DNA from: Lasiosphaeria ovina
Lineage: Eukaryota > Ascomycota > Sordariomycetes > Sordariales > Lasiosphaeriaceae
Direction: 5' to 3'
NCBI GenBank assembly: GCA_033439765.1
Contig: JAULSN010000007.1
Location: forward strand, 2,790,001-2,854,000
Length of the DNA stretch: 64,000 nucleotides
Below the pieces are notes generated by a model. The model saw nothing but the letters and a program-made list of their open reading frames with translations, was not told where the DNA came from and did no database searches. The translations under genes were made by a program, and so were the position numbers. Of this stretch, positions 37,401 to 47,886 are shown piece by piece (position 1 is the stretch's first letter; each line of letters begins with the position of its first letter).

Positions 37401-39294
37401 CGAGAAAGATGATGGAGAAGAAGGCCACACCGCCTCGAAGAAAAGCCCCGGCTGTGGTTTCGGGCGTGTTGTAGAAAAGCGAGCTGACAACAAAGCCCAT
37501 GCTGATGACGATGAAGTACTTGGTGTAGAGCTCCGTCTTGTTTCCCCAGAGAAGCCAGAACTCGCGGCGAGTACACGCCAGGACTTGCTTCCAGAAGCTC
37601 ACAGTGTAGTTGGACCGTGTCGCCACACGGCGCGACTTCTGCTCCTGAACCGTCGCCTGGAATGTCTTCGCGTCAGCATGGCCGGTTTTTTCGAGGTGCT
37701 GCTCAAAGTCCTTGACGTCGGCAAGCAGCTTCTGGTAAGCGGGACTCTCGCGGAACGCCTTTTCGATCTCGGCAGCTGTTTTGGGACAGCGGTCTTCGTA
37801 GCCTTCTCGGAACTGGCGGATGGAGGGATCGCAGATGGACGTCAAAAAGTCGGCCGTAGTCTGTCGTGGGGGGGCGAAGAATCCAAGGTCCTCGAAATAC
37901 TGCCGCGCCTCCTTGGCCGGGCCCTGGTAGAGCATGCGTCCTTCGTCGATCACCAGTACCTTGTCCATCAGCTCGTAGATGCCCTCGCCCGCTTGGTACA
38001 GCGTGGTAATGGTTGTCCGGTCCGAGACATCGGTCATGATGCGCAGGGACCTCGCATAGTCGAGCGCGGTCGAGGCATCCAAGCCCCGAGTCGAGTTGTC
38101 CCAGCAGGCCACCGTGCTCTTGGTCGCTAGGGTCTCGGCGATGCTGACGCGCTTGCGCTCTCCGCCCGACACGCCGCGGACATATGCGCTCCCCACGAGG
38201 GTATTTTCGGTGTGCTTGATTGCAAACATGCGGAGCAGGGCATCGGAAATGAGCCCGAGGTCGTCCCGAAGGTGCTTTTTTGTCTTGTTGAGGAGCGAGA
38301 ACTTTAGCGTCTGGCCAACAGTCAAAGTCGGCATGTGCTGGTCATCCTCGCCGTTGTAGACAACCTCGCCGCGGTAGTGCTTATCGGCCTCCTCGGCCGA
38401 TATGCCGCTGTAAGACACCTCGCCTTCGACAGCGGCGTACGAGCCGCGGTTGTTGGCAATGACCCTGAGGAAGGTGCTGCAGCCACTACCTGGCCGCCCG
38501 AGCACAAGCATCATCTCGCCGTGGCGCACAACGCCCGTGAAGTCATTGATGAGGGTCCGAAGCTCGGCCGTTTGGTGGCCAAAACGCAACACGGGGAACC
38601 AGTTGGAGAGAAGCCCGTAGAGGTCGGGACCAAATGTGCCGAGCACGGCCTCGGGCAGGGAGCGGACGAAGCTGGTGCCGCTAGCCACGCCCTTGACTGA
38701 GAGGTTTTTGAAGACGACGCCGACCTTCTTGGTCGACTCGCCCGACGCAGTGCGCGGTTCGAGGTGGCCATCTCGCATGAAGTTCTCGAGGTGGAAGTCG
38801 TCCTGTTCGTGTGCAGAAGACGCCTGATCATCTGCTTGCTCTTCGGCGTCTTCGTCGTCTTCGTCGCCGTCGGGTGGCCCGCTTGTTCCGGGCCGCCTTT
38901 CGGATTTGCCGCTCACGCGCGAGGCCATGCGGCGAAAAAAGGATCCGCGCCTGGCATTGGATTTCTGCGTCGTGCCAGTAGCACGCGATGCTCGGGATTG
39001 GGTGGCGCTCAGTCTGGTGGTGAGCTGGTCAAAGTCTTGCATGGCCAATCGTTGGCTAACGGGGCCTCCGATGTCGCGCTCGCCCCAGGTGCCGTCGGCG
39101 ATGGACTCGACCTCGGGGCTGGGAATCTGCGTCGTCTCGCCCGACTGTTCCACATCATGTTCTTTGCCCTGGTCATGATCATTGTCGTCCTGGTCATTGT
39201 GTGCAATCTGATTTTCATCTCGACGGTGCAGATCGTCCGGATAGGCCTCTGCTGCCCTCCGACGAAACGCCTCTTCTGGTGTTTGGCCAAACAT
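34417..39294 (-). CDS. PDR-type (ABCG) full-size ABC transporter
   Basis: Plasma-membrane multidrug or sterol/lipid efflux pump of the pleiotropic drug resistance family, about 1,586 residues. Minus-strand exons 39294-34993, 34933-34620 and 34561-34417 (introns 59 and 58 nt); joins restore KYW-LYYLNPSTYYIAG and SNW-A-LVYFF. The arrangement is the reverse (NBD-TMD)2 topology. NBD1 has the PDR-specific Walker A GRPGSGCST (about 263), signature VSGGERKRVSIAE and Walker B CWDNSTRGLDAS. NBD2 has the canonical Walker A GASGAGKTT (about 960), the degenerate signature GVEQKKRLTIG and LLFLDEPTSGLDSQS (about 1083). Each is followed by a hydrophobic domain. The first 170 residues are acidic and Ser/Arg-rich. 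The asymmetric NBD residues are normal for the family. Substrate unknown; it is the only intact efflux gene here and has no adjacent biosynthetic cluster. Confidence 0.96.
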
Positions 39295-42230
39295 CTCGGC
39301 GGGTGGTGTAAGTTGCGCCTAGACTTAGGAGTTCTAGTTCCGGAGGCTCTCTTTTAATTGGGAGAACAGGTCTCAGGCAGTGCAAGTAATTACTGCGGGT
39401 GTGAGGCAATATTGCACCACCGGGACTTAGGCGCGTCCGTGCAACTCCAAGGTGCGGTCACCGAGATGGAACCAGGGCAGAGCAGGAAGGTACGTCCTGT
39501 CAAACGACACCACTTCAAATTCAAGCCGACGGCAGGCTGCACACTGCACACTGCAATTTGCCGTACAGTGAAGGCGCCGCAGGAAGGGGCGGTGGAGAAG
39601 AGGAGAGGAAAAGCAACCCTTGGCCCTTGGAGAGAGAAAAAAAAAAGTCGAAACAATCAAAGTACGAGCAGGATCTAGGACGGCCTCGCCTTCCCTTTAT
39701 CATTTCTAGAACGGGAGCGTCGAGTTCCACGCCAACAGAAGACCCCACATGCACGTCGGCAGGGCCTTTTTGCTGGACGCCAACGCTAGAGCCCACGGGC
39801 AAGATTGGGATGCAATGGACGCCTGCATGGTAAGCACCCAGCCAGCGCGGCACTGCGGCATGTGAACCAGGCCCCCGAAAGATAAGGTGGGCCAGGCCAG
39901 CCGCGCTTTCCGTACATGTACCATCAGTATGATGTAGTGGAGCGAGTCCCTTTGCCATGTGCTGTATTCAACATACAGTGTCCGCTGCTTTCTGAGTCAC
40001 TCGCCGAAGACTTGGCTATTCGCGTTCGCCATTTCTTTCCCCTCCACAATATGCTGACGTGAGTTATCGCCGACCGCCGTCAACGGACAAAGGAAGAAAT
40101 CCCACCTTTCTGTCCGACTCGTCGCACCCCGCAATCGAAATGGGCGGAATTAACGAGACACCCTGACAAATGCCGTCTGCACAATCCTCGGATTTAGACC
40201 AAACGCGGATTTAGAGCACTAATCTCCAACCTTGGACTAGTGCGCACACTGTGCACCCTCTGGAAATCGACACTTCAAATTACATGTGTGGTCGTTAGGG
40301 CGTATTGCGCCGATGTGCCGTACTTAAGGCGGCTCTTGGCCGCTCCATTGACGGAATTCCACTCCACTCAGCCTACTGACATCATAGGCAGCCGGGGAAG
40401 GAAATGCTCAACCCCAATGCCTCTTTGTGATTGGGCAATTCGGATCAATGCAGTCCTGTCACCTCGCGATCCCTCCAAACTCTACAACAGAGTCAGGTTT
40501 GTTCCTCTTCCTTGGCCTCGCATGTTGTCTGGTAACGGGCAGGTTGGTGAATGAATGGTGAGTTGCTAGAATCGCAAAGTTCCAAGGTAGGCAAAATATC
40601 CACTCTTATCCCGTTCCGTTCGAGCCCGGTTGGGCCTAGAATCCTGGTAACCCCACCAATAGCCATGCTTGGCGATCTCAACGTCTCGTTGCGCGAGATT
40701 AATAATAGGGAGCTGAATAATCGGCATCTCCAATTTAACCCATTTTTAAAGTGTGTTGCCAGTGCCATTCTAGTTCGGATTGATCAGCATCTCGCCCGAG
40801 GATGTAGGGGGGACGCGCAATATGGTCCGTGCAGGGCCACTGAAACTCGTGGAGCTCTTGGCGGTGTGCCGCCGCCAGAAATTGCATCATCATCCATCAT
40901 CGTCTGCTGTTGGCGCGACGTTTCCGGACAATTCCACGTATACAAAGCCCAGCAAACCCGTTCAACCAACTCACCCGTGCCATCCGGCTCCTTTTTCTTC
41001 AATTCGCGCCGATCTGCAGCCGAGCTCCGCCGGGCAGCGGGTTTCCAATTTGACTGCACATACCTCCCTGTTTTGTGTTGTCCGTCCTGTCAAGCTGCTC
41101 CCAATTCCAGAAGCACAGGCCAACAAATTGCGAGTGGACTGTGCGAGACTTAGCTAAGCGGTCCGCAGGGACACGGGCGGGGTGCACCAATGAAATGAAT
41201 CATTCTTGTTCATTCTTGTTCATCACCCACCTCGCACCGCACGGGGTTAGTCTTGCCGTTCAATTGCGGAAGCATTACCCCCGGGGGCCTTGCATAATCC
41301 CCGAATTTCTAGGCAACAAAATGCGACAAGGCCTTTTCACACGTCACACAGTCGCGTCTCACTGCCAAGCCAATTGTCAACTCTTCGGCGAAACCTCGTT
41401 CGTGGAGAAGTAGAACTCCCCACTGGGTCTTATTCATCCAGCTGACAATCGAAACAAACAAACATGAAAATGGCATGCCATATGCAGCCATGACAGTCAC
41501 GCACATAACTGTCATATTGCACAGCAGACGTGCGGTGTGATTCGGTCTTACCCGTTGTGATTATTTTGGCCATTTCTGGTCTCTCGGTGAGTTTCCTGCT
41601 GCTCGATGGAGTAATTAGACCCCATTCGTCGCTCCTCGTGAGGATTTTTCCGGGGTGCCTGGATTCCGGCATTATCCGGGAGAGAAAACATCAATAATTG
41701 AGATAAGAATCGGGGTGAGAAACAGAGAGGGGAGAGGGAGAGGAAGTGGAGCAGGAAAAAAGAACAAAACAGAGTAAAACAGGAAAGTGGAGAAGACGAA
41801 AGTAAAATGACAAGATGGCTTCATGAGAAACACCAGGGGCATGTCCCTGCGCCGGGCCGGTCCGCAAGTTCTAGCATCGCGAAGAACTAAAGAACCCGGG
41901 ACTCGAACGACTCCCGTAGTCGGCTGCCAAAACAGAATCTCTCGGAGGATAGCTTGGTACTTAAATACCCAGAACGCTCTGTCCGGACTGATGAGAAATA
42001 ATGAATCACTGCGAATCATTCCTAATCATTCTTACATCCTATGTCATATACGTACGATACGTAGAGCCAACTGCATGAACCCAGGGAAGCGACTCTGGGC
42101 AGCGGTATCCCAGATTGAGATGAATCAAGTATCTAATGACAGGAACTTGGCCAGTGGCTGATGAGTTGCGTTGATGAGCAAGAATGAATCATCACGACTC
42201 AGTCTTGAATCATCGCGGCTCAAATCCTTT
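39295..42230. other. Intergenic region, no supported gene
   Basis: About 2.9 kb with no domain-bearing or spliced frame on either strand. The first 400 bases are the probable promoter of the ABC transporter, which reads away to the left; they include a long T/C-rich tract on the minus strand (about 39625-39655). From about 41990 short TGATTCA/TGAATCA-like words become frequent and continue into the repeats beside the bZIP gene. Confidence 0.45.
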
Positions 42231-42237
42231 GGAGACG

Positions 42238-42375
42238 TGGTCCAATATAGCCGCTCCACGGTGTCCAGGACAAGGTATCGCGGCTCAGAACTTTTTAGAC
42301 GTTGGTCCAACCGTCCAATATAACCGCTCCACGATGCCCAGGACAAGGGATCGCGGTCTACCGCTTTGAGACGCC
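42238..42375. repeat. Two tandem copies of a unit of about 65-75 bp
   Basis: The block GTCCAATATAGCCGCTCCAC (from about 42239), followed by GGTGTCCAGGACAAGG and ATCGCGG, recurs from about 42313 as GTCCAATATAACCGCTCCAC, then GATGCCCAGGACAAGG and ATCGCGG, with a few substitutions. GAATCAT and GACTCAGTC words flank it. The repeat is downstream of the bZIP gene's 3' end; its role is unknown. Confidence 0.75.
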
Positions 42376-42801
42376 GGCGAGCGAATCCGGCCTGGTGAGA
42401 AAGAATGATTCAGTCTGTGCGGAAATGGTTTCATGATGTCCTCTGCAAGACATGGCTCTGTTGTTGGCTTTGAAAAGGCGAGGCAGTGTTTATAATAAGG
42501 TAGCGATATTTGCAATCGAAGCGTGTCTCTGAGCAGACAACTGCAGCTCATGCCGAAGGGATGAGGTCTTGTTTCGATATCTTCATTTTTGCCCCCTTTC
42601 AGTGACATCTTCTCGAACAAATCCGGCGTGGAAGTGGGCATCAAAAGGTACGTGAAGAGTGCCTTACAGCGGAAAGGGCTATAGCGCCCCTTTCTTGAGA
42701 GTAGCTGCTGCCTGTATGATGACAAAACCCGCGTTCCCTAATCCGAGTCACTTCCCAAACAGGGGTTGCTTTGAGGAAAGATGCACAATCCAGTCATTAG
42801 A

Positions 42802-43178
42802 GCCGACATCGTCTGAGAATAGACAGCACCTTCTGCACGGTCACACAGTTCCTTTGGGTCATGATGATTCATTGTAATTGATGCTAACTGCTACTCCCAA
42901 CTCCAGTCACATCTGTCATTGAGCCGATATCGTCTCAGGAGAGCCAGAAGCCTCTTCACCACCACAGTTCATTTTGAGCCATGATGACTCCTTGTGATGA
43001 CGCTAACTGCTTACGGGCTGCCCTTCAGACTGCCAGCGCGAGGCCCTCACAATCTTCAGCATCTCGTGCAGGGCGGCCGACATCGTCTGAGAACGGATAG
43101 AGCCTTCACACAGTCACATAGTTCCTTTTGGGTTATGATGAATCATGGTATTTGATGCTGACTGCTACCCTGAACCCA
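42802..43178. repeat. Three diverged repeats downstream of the bZIP gene, one carrying a copied bZIP 3' end
   Basis: Units start near 42802, 42923 and 43076 with GCCGACATCGTCTGAG-like sequence, then CACAGTTC, CATGATGA and TGATGCTAACTGCTAC-like words. After the second unit, 43015-43078 strongly resembles the 3' end of the bZIP coding region (about 43181-43245): both contain CTGCCCTT, then ATCTTCAGCATCTCG and GCAGGGCGGCC. So the terminal coding piece and its downstream flank were duplicated in tandem. The copy is too short to be a gene. Confidence 0.75.
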
Positions 43179-43180
43179 AG

Positions 43181-44062
43181 TCACGGACTGCCCTTGGCAC
43201 TATTCGCCGTCGCCATCTTCAGCATCTCGCGCAGGGCGGCCGTCTCGGCCTCCTTGCGCGCCAGGCTGATGCGCAGCTCGTCGCGCTCGCGCTTCACCTC
43301 GTCCACCTCCTCCTCGAGCTCCTGGATGCGGTCGAGCTTCTTCTGCCGGTACTTCTTGGCGGCGACGTTGTTGCGCTGGCGCTTGGCGACCAGGTCGTCG
43401 TCGCCGTCGCCTTCAGGGGCCGGAGACGCAGGCGGACGGCCGCGCTTCTTAGGCTGGCTGACAGCCTTAGGAAGCGCGAGGCCCGAGTGCAGGCTGCTGC
43501 CGCTGGTGCTGCTCGTGGGGGAGGATGTCTCGCCATAGATGGCGAGGCTCGTGAGGTTGGCCCAACCGGTGGGTTGGTCCAGCAGCGACGGCGAGTTAAC
43601 GCATGTCAGGTCCGACGACAAGAGGTCCGTGGACGCGGGAGAAAAGTCGGTGTCAAAGTTGAACTGCCCGGCGGGCATGGGCACAGTGAGGCTTGAGGGA
43701 CAGCCGGTAGGATCTGTGGCGGTGGTGGGATTGGGTGATGCCGCGGAGAGAGCAAGTGCAGGCGTGATGAAGTTTGCGAGGTCAGCCCCACAATCAGGGC
43801 CCAACCAGCCTTCCGGAGTGCAAGAGAGGTCGAGGTCGAGGTTCAGGTTGAAGTCAAGGGCTGGGTCGGCGTTCCAGGTAGCAAAGTCAGGGACAAGAAG
43901 GGAGTTATTAGAGTTAAAATCGAGATCCAAGTAGCTGTGATTAAAGGCATTGTGGGATTGGCCTGGCGAATTGTCGGCACGACCCAGGGGTGGCGGCGAC
44001 GAGGATGCACGCGGCAGCGGAACTTGCTGCTGCAGCCATTCTTGCAGAGTGAGAAGGCCTCT
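43181..44062 (-). CDS. bZIP transcription factor (GCN4/JlbA-like)
   Basis: Nuclear DNA-binding regulator. The C-terminal domain has a basic region with N-x7-R spacing (AKRQRNNVAAKKYRQKK), then a leucine-zipper coiled coil (LDRIQELEEEV..ELRISLARKE..LREML) ending a few residues before the stop. A KKRGRPP AT-hook-like stretch precedes it, and the N-terminal part is acidic and Asn/Ser/Pro-rich, as in activation domains. The domain arrangement resembles fungal JlbA/IDI-4 or cross-pathway-control bZIPs; the exact subfamily is not certain. The frame is open from 44062 (RGLLTLQEWLQQQ) with no in-frame ATG, so the real start must be in an upstream exon not resolved here; the 5' coordinate marks only the open frame. 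Its 3' end has been partly copied in tandem just downstream. Confidence 0.82.
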   Translation of the reverse strand, partial: RGLLTLQEWLQQQVPLPRASSSPPPLGRADNSPGQSHNAFNHSYLDLDFNSNNSLLVPDFATWNADPALDFNLNLDLDLSCTPEGWLGPDCGADLANFITPALALSAASPNPTTATDPTGCPSSLTVPMPAGQFNFDTDFSPASTDLLSSDLTCVNSPSLLDQPTGWANLTSLAIYGETSSPTSSTSGSSLHSGLALPKAVSQPKKRGRPPASPAPEGDGDDDLVAKRQRNNVAAKKYRQKKLDRIQELEEEVDEVKRERDELRISLARKEAETAALREMLKMATANSAKGSP

Positions 44063-44649
44063 TTAGCGAGGCCGGCGAGGCGATGAAGTTGTTTGTAGGA
44101 AACCCGAGTTTCCTCGTTGGGGTGATGAGGGAAAGGGTGGTGTGGTCGGTCAGTGGCGGGGAACTTCTACGCCTTAAATGCCTGAAATTCGGCCCAGCAC
44201 AGCCCCACCAGCGCGGCATGCTGGTGCCAACCCACAGGTGAAGTCGGTCCGCTATTGGCTGAAGCAGCCGTTGTGTCCACGCCTGGGGCGAATGCAGCAA
44301 ATGAATCATCAAGCCAAGATGAAAATCGACTTCCTAGCGCCAACATCCGGCTCGTGCCGCCTAATTCAAGGTCGACCATTGGCCAACGCTACGAAGTACT
44401 CGGGTACCGAAGGCTTGTGTCGGACAACGGATAAGTTTATGAATCCGTGATGCAAATGTGGAAGGGAGAACCAATCAACCGCTCAAAGCTGAATTAGGTT
44501 GTTGCGGGTCCCGAATGTTGCTCTCCTCAGCCCTTGTCGACCACAACACCCCTCGCCGCTTTTGCTCAGGCGATAGCGATGAAATCATCAGGGAGGTGAC
44601 TGAAATTGGGTTAGACCGGGTGGGCAGTAACCTGAGTGCCTAGAGCTCA
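44063..44649. other. 5' region of bZIP gene and boundary to RIP block
   Basis: It probably holds the 5' exon or leader and promoter of the minus-strand bZIP gene. Candidate ATGs exist (for example 44039 and 44219 on the minus strand), but none joins the bZIP frame through a splice I can defend. Base composition turns sharply AT-rich after about 44650. Confidence 0.4.
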
Positions 44650-45183
44650 GATAAGGAAAATAGGCAACTTTTCGCGAGGGAAGTGCTCGTACCATGGCTG
44701 GCCCAAAACTGGGATCGCCGAGGAACACATAAATGCTGGCTCGCCCATTTTAAGAGTCTGCTCGTAGGGCCCATTTTATGGCCATCCCTACTCTTATCTT
44801 CTTGACCCTTTCAAAAAAATTTCGCTTTGCCATTTCCTGAGTCCATCTCGAGTAGACCGCCATATTGGCTCTCAACTCTCTAGTTAGTTGGATCCATAAA
44901 CATTAATATCCTATTCATCATATACTAAATTTTCAACCCAATTTTCTCTTTTCTTCACGCCGCTAAAGACTACTACTAAAGATGGTCAGGAAAAGGATAG
45001 TAGAGGAGAGGAGAAGATGCGTAGAAGAGAATGGATTCGATAATAACGATACGGATATTAATAACAAACCTGTCCTACGTAATGTCTTGGACTATACTAG
45101 AGAGAGGTATAATAACTAAATAGACTTATAGATTGAGTAAGTAGACTCTACGAATAGTGACCGGTAGAAAAACTAATAGACCC

Positions 45184-45504
45184 TTAAGGTATAAAACAAT
45201 ATATCCCGAAGCTATACCTTATTAGTTGAAAACTCTGAAGCATTTCGTAAAGTTTATAGTAAAATCCAGTAAAGGCGTTCTCGACCCGAACGGAAAGCCG
45301 ATAGTTCAAACCGTACGGAATTACTTCCGGTGCTTTATGTCCGGTTGGAATCTGAACAATCCGACGTCTTTGATTTCGAGAGACTTTATAGACTCCATTA
45401 CTAATATAGGTTTCTATTACGGATCCCGTCACATACTGGGCAGCCTGCACGTACGGGAGGGTCCGGTGCGGGACCCGCCCGACCAATCAGCATATGCTCG
45501 GTGA
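45184..45504 (+). pseudogene. Unidentified coding relic in RIP block
   Basis: A plus-strand frame from about 45226 reads MKTLKHFVKFIVKSSKG, then FRCFMSGWNLNNPTSL, DFIDSITN and HVREGPVRDPPDQS. The pattern recalls the N-terminal region of fungal FluG-domain/Crypton-type recombinase relatives, but that is a weak impression. The frame is open because RIP leaves few stop-creating sites here, so it may also be chance. Low confidence in identity; a decayed mobile-element gene is the likely origin. Confidence 0.3.
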
Positions 45505-46086
45505 GAAAAGCTCGCTTGGCGCCGGGCACGCAGCTGCCCGACCATATCGTCTTGCCCGGCACCGGGCAACGCCTATAAGGTGGGCAAGTAAGAGCCGGGC
45601 TCTTATTAGCTACCTCAGATAGATATATACGATGACCGTAGCCACGGTCTTAGATAGAGCTTGCTTGGTTCCTTAAGCAAGTAATACATATTCTCTATAC
45701 TTATATACTTTGAGTAGCAAATCCAGTTTAACTATATTACCCGTATAATAGGAGCTTGCCCTTTATTCATTCTTCATACCTACTCCTCAGACCCCCAATA
45801 CCTATGCACGATACGGACCTTGACCTATATAGTCGAGCGGTTTGTAATACGTTGCTTGCTTTCTATTTTCTAAGACCCCTAGTATTGACTGAATAGAGTA
45901 CTCTTATATATACGATAACCTGGCTACGCCTAGAGAGGATACGGTCCTTCTAGATACCGAGCTAGAAGAAGAAGTCAGATCGTCTAACGACGACGAGTCT
46001 AATAGTAGCAGTAGTAAAGCCGGATCAGTCCAGCCTAAGGATACGGAAGTCCGGAACGCGGACGCTCTAATACCGGAAGAACTAAC

Positions 46087-46517
46087 TGTTAAAGTATGGC
46101 TAGTTACTAGGGTTATAGGGTCCTGAAGTGCAGGGCACTGCAGTAGCTGTGTTGGAGTTGTGAGTGTTGTGGCTGTTATGTGGTGCTGAGGGCGCTATAC
46201 CTAGATTATTTACTTTGCCCCACAGCACCCTCTCGAAACCCCTATACGTCTTGGCATACGTAAGACAAGCCCACTAGAAGACTGTAGAATACAGAGCTGT
46301 CTACGGAGCCTGTGGGCCTCTAGAACCTTCTAGAGAGCCCACCTTAGGTCCATATAGACCTGTCCTTTCCCTTAGATAGATTTCCTTCTAAGCAAGCAAG
46401 CAAAAAGCCTCTTATTGTAAGTATAAAAGAAAGCAACAAGGAAGCACTGCACTCACCACTCTTTGTACTATACTTCTTCTATAATACAACTCCTCTCCGT
46501 CTTCTTCAGCACCCACA
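46087..46517 (+). repeat. Candidate gypsy-type LTR
   Basis: This segment starts TGTTA and ends CACA, has mixed GC content unlike its surroundings, a TATA-like GTATAAAAG (about 46429) and a C/T-rich stretch after it, as in fungal LTR promoters. Directly downstream is GTTGGTCCCGAAGACC, which could be a primer-binding region. No second copy or target duplication could be verified by eye, so this is a proposal only. Confidence 0.35.
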
Positions 46518-46889
46518 GTTGGTCCCGAAGACCCTGACTGCAGGGCAGAGTCCCCTACAGCCTACGAGGTAGACTGCTGAGCAGAGTCCTCACAGTCTGA
46601 GTGGCAGGCCTGTAGCAGAGTTCTACAGACCTGTAGTCAGTCAGCCTACTTCCCTCAGTGCCTTGCAGAAGCACTGTTATATCGGACCGTAGGGCACAGT
46701 TCCCTACAGTCTACCCTGCACTTGATCGACCTACCCTGCACTTGGTTCCCGATATACGCTACACGCCTTGCTTCCGCTGCGCCTGCTGCCCTGCGCACCC
46801 TGTATAGGTGCTGAGTTCAGGCATATACAGGAACGCAGTTCAACACCTCTATATAGCTAAAGGTATAAGGCGTATACGAACGCCTAAGT

Positions 46890-47420
46890 AGACTAAACAC
46901 CCTAAGGGAAAAGATATACCACTACTGGTAGAAGGCCGTAAACTCGTAGAAGCGATACTACGATGTAAGGCACCAGTGGATCGAGTTTGAAGTAGGAGAA
47001 ACCGTGGGCCTTTCTACGTAGAATTTCCGCTTTAAAACCGGCAGGAAGCTAGTACCAAGATTCATCTTAGTGAAGATCATAGAAAGGATCGGCATATAAG
47101 TATACCGGGTAGGCCTACTAGCCAAGTACGCCAGACTATATAATATCTTCCCCGTCTCCTTACTAGAAAAGTAGGTAGTTACCGAGGGCCAGAGAGTACT
47201 ACCACTACCTAAGCTAGTAGAAGGAGAGGAAGAATAAGAAGTAGAAGATATCGTGGAATATAAGGATGAGGGAGAGCGTAAAAGGTTCATAGTTAAATGG
47301 GCAGGCTAGCTAGCAGAATATAACACCTAGGAACCTAAGGAATACCTAGCCAACGTATAGAAAGTACTATAACGATACGAGAAAAAAGCAAAACAAAGGC
47401 ACAGGAAGTGGAATAACTAA
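46890..47420 (+). pseudogene. RIPped Ty3/gypsy pol 3' end: integrase tail and chromodomain
   Basis: The plus-strand reading shows the conserved end of chromovirus integrases: RYYDVRHQWIEFEVGE, FKTGRKLVPRF, YRVGLLAKYARLYNIFPVSL, then a chromodomain with KRFIVKWAG, AEYNT-stop-EPKEYLANV and RYEKKAKQRHRK. Several TAG codons stand where Trp or Gln belongs (for example the Trp before EP). Chromodomains target integration to heterochromatin. This copy cannot be functional; the 5' pol region is not recognisable here. Confidence 0.8.
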
Positions 47421-47482
47421 AAAGTCCTTAATCCACGAGCACGACCCGCAGGCCGTGCCTATAAACCAGGATACCCCGAAGA

Positions 47483-47551
47483 AGATTCGAACCCTTGACC
47501 TCTAGCAAAGATACTAGGGTGTTGACTACCATACTACCGCGGCGCTCTTAT
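47483..47551 (-). other. tRNA-like relic
   Basis: The minus strand contains a B-box-like GGTTCGAAT in a T-arm context, an A-box-like GGTAGTATGGTAGTC and an anticodon-arm-like CTAG..CTAG, spaced as in a tRNA. The acceptor ends do not pair and the T stem is imperfect. It may be a RIP-damaged tRNA gene or tRNA-derived element. Not a functional tRNA as written. Confidence 0.35.
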
Positions 47552-47602
47552 TGAATGGAGGACGACAAACAAGGTTCAAAATCGACGAGGACGTCGATCT
47601 AC

Positions 47603-47880
47603 GGGGGGGGGGGATAGTTATAAGGAAAGAATACCCCAAGTATATGCGCCCACCACCTGTCACTAACTAGCCAGACCACTACCAGTTAGCACAACCACTG
47701 CCGTCATAAAGAACGGAGCCCCTGAGTATATATATAAGTAGTGGCCCTCGCCCACCTTCCTTTACGAGGGCCAGGTTGAAGTCTCTCACTAATACCACTC
47801 ATTGCTCACCCTTCTTCTTACTTATATTATGACCACCTTGATCAGGCGTACCTGCCCTTTCTTACAGAAAATGGAGCCCG
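47603..47880 (+). repeat. Candidate polypurine tract and 3' LTR of the gypsy relic
   Basis: An 11-G run (47603-47613) follows the chromodomain relic and is immediately followed by ATAGTTATAAGG, where a 3' LTR start (originally TGTTA-like) would be expected. A TATATATAAG box lies near 47728. Order and spacing fit integrase - tract - LTR, but the LTR end and its partner copy were not found. Confidence 0.3.
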
Positions 47881-47886
47881 TTCCTG

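Noticed and set aside
41875..41925. A tRNA-like TTCGAGTCC word in reverse complement
   Set aside because: The surrounding sequence forms no T stem, acceptor or anticodon arm.
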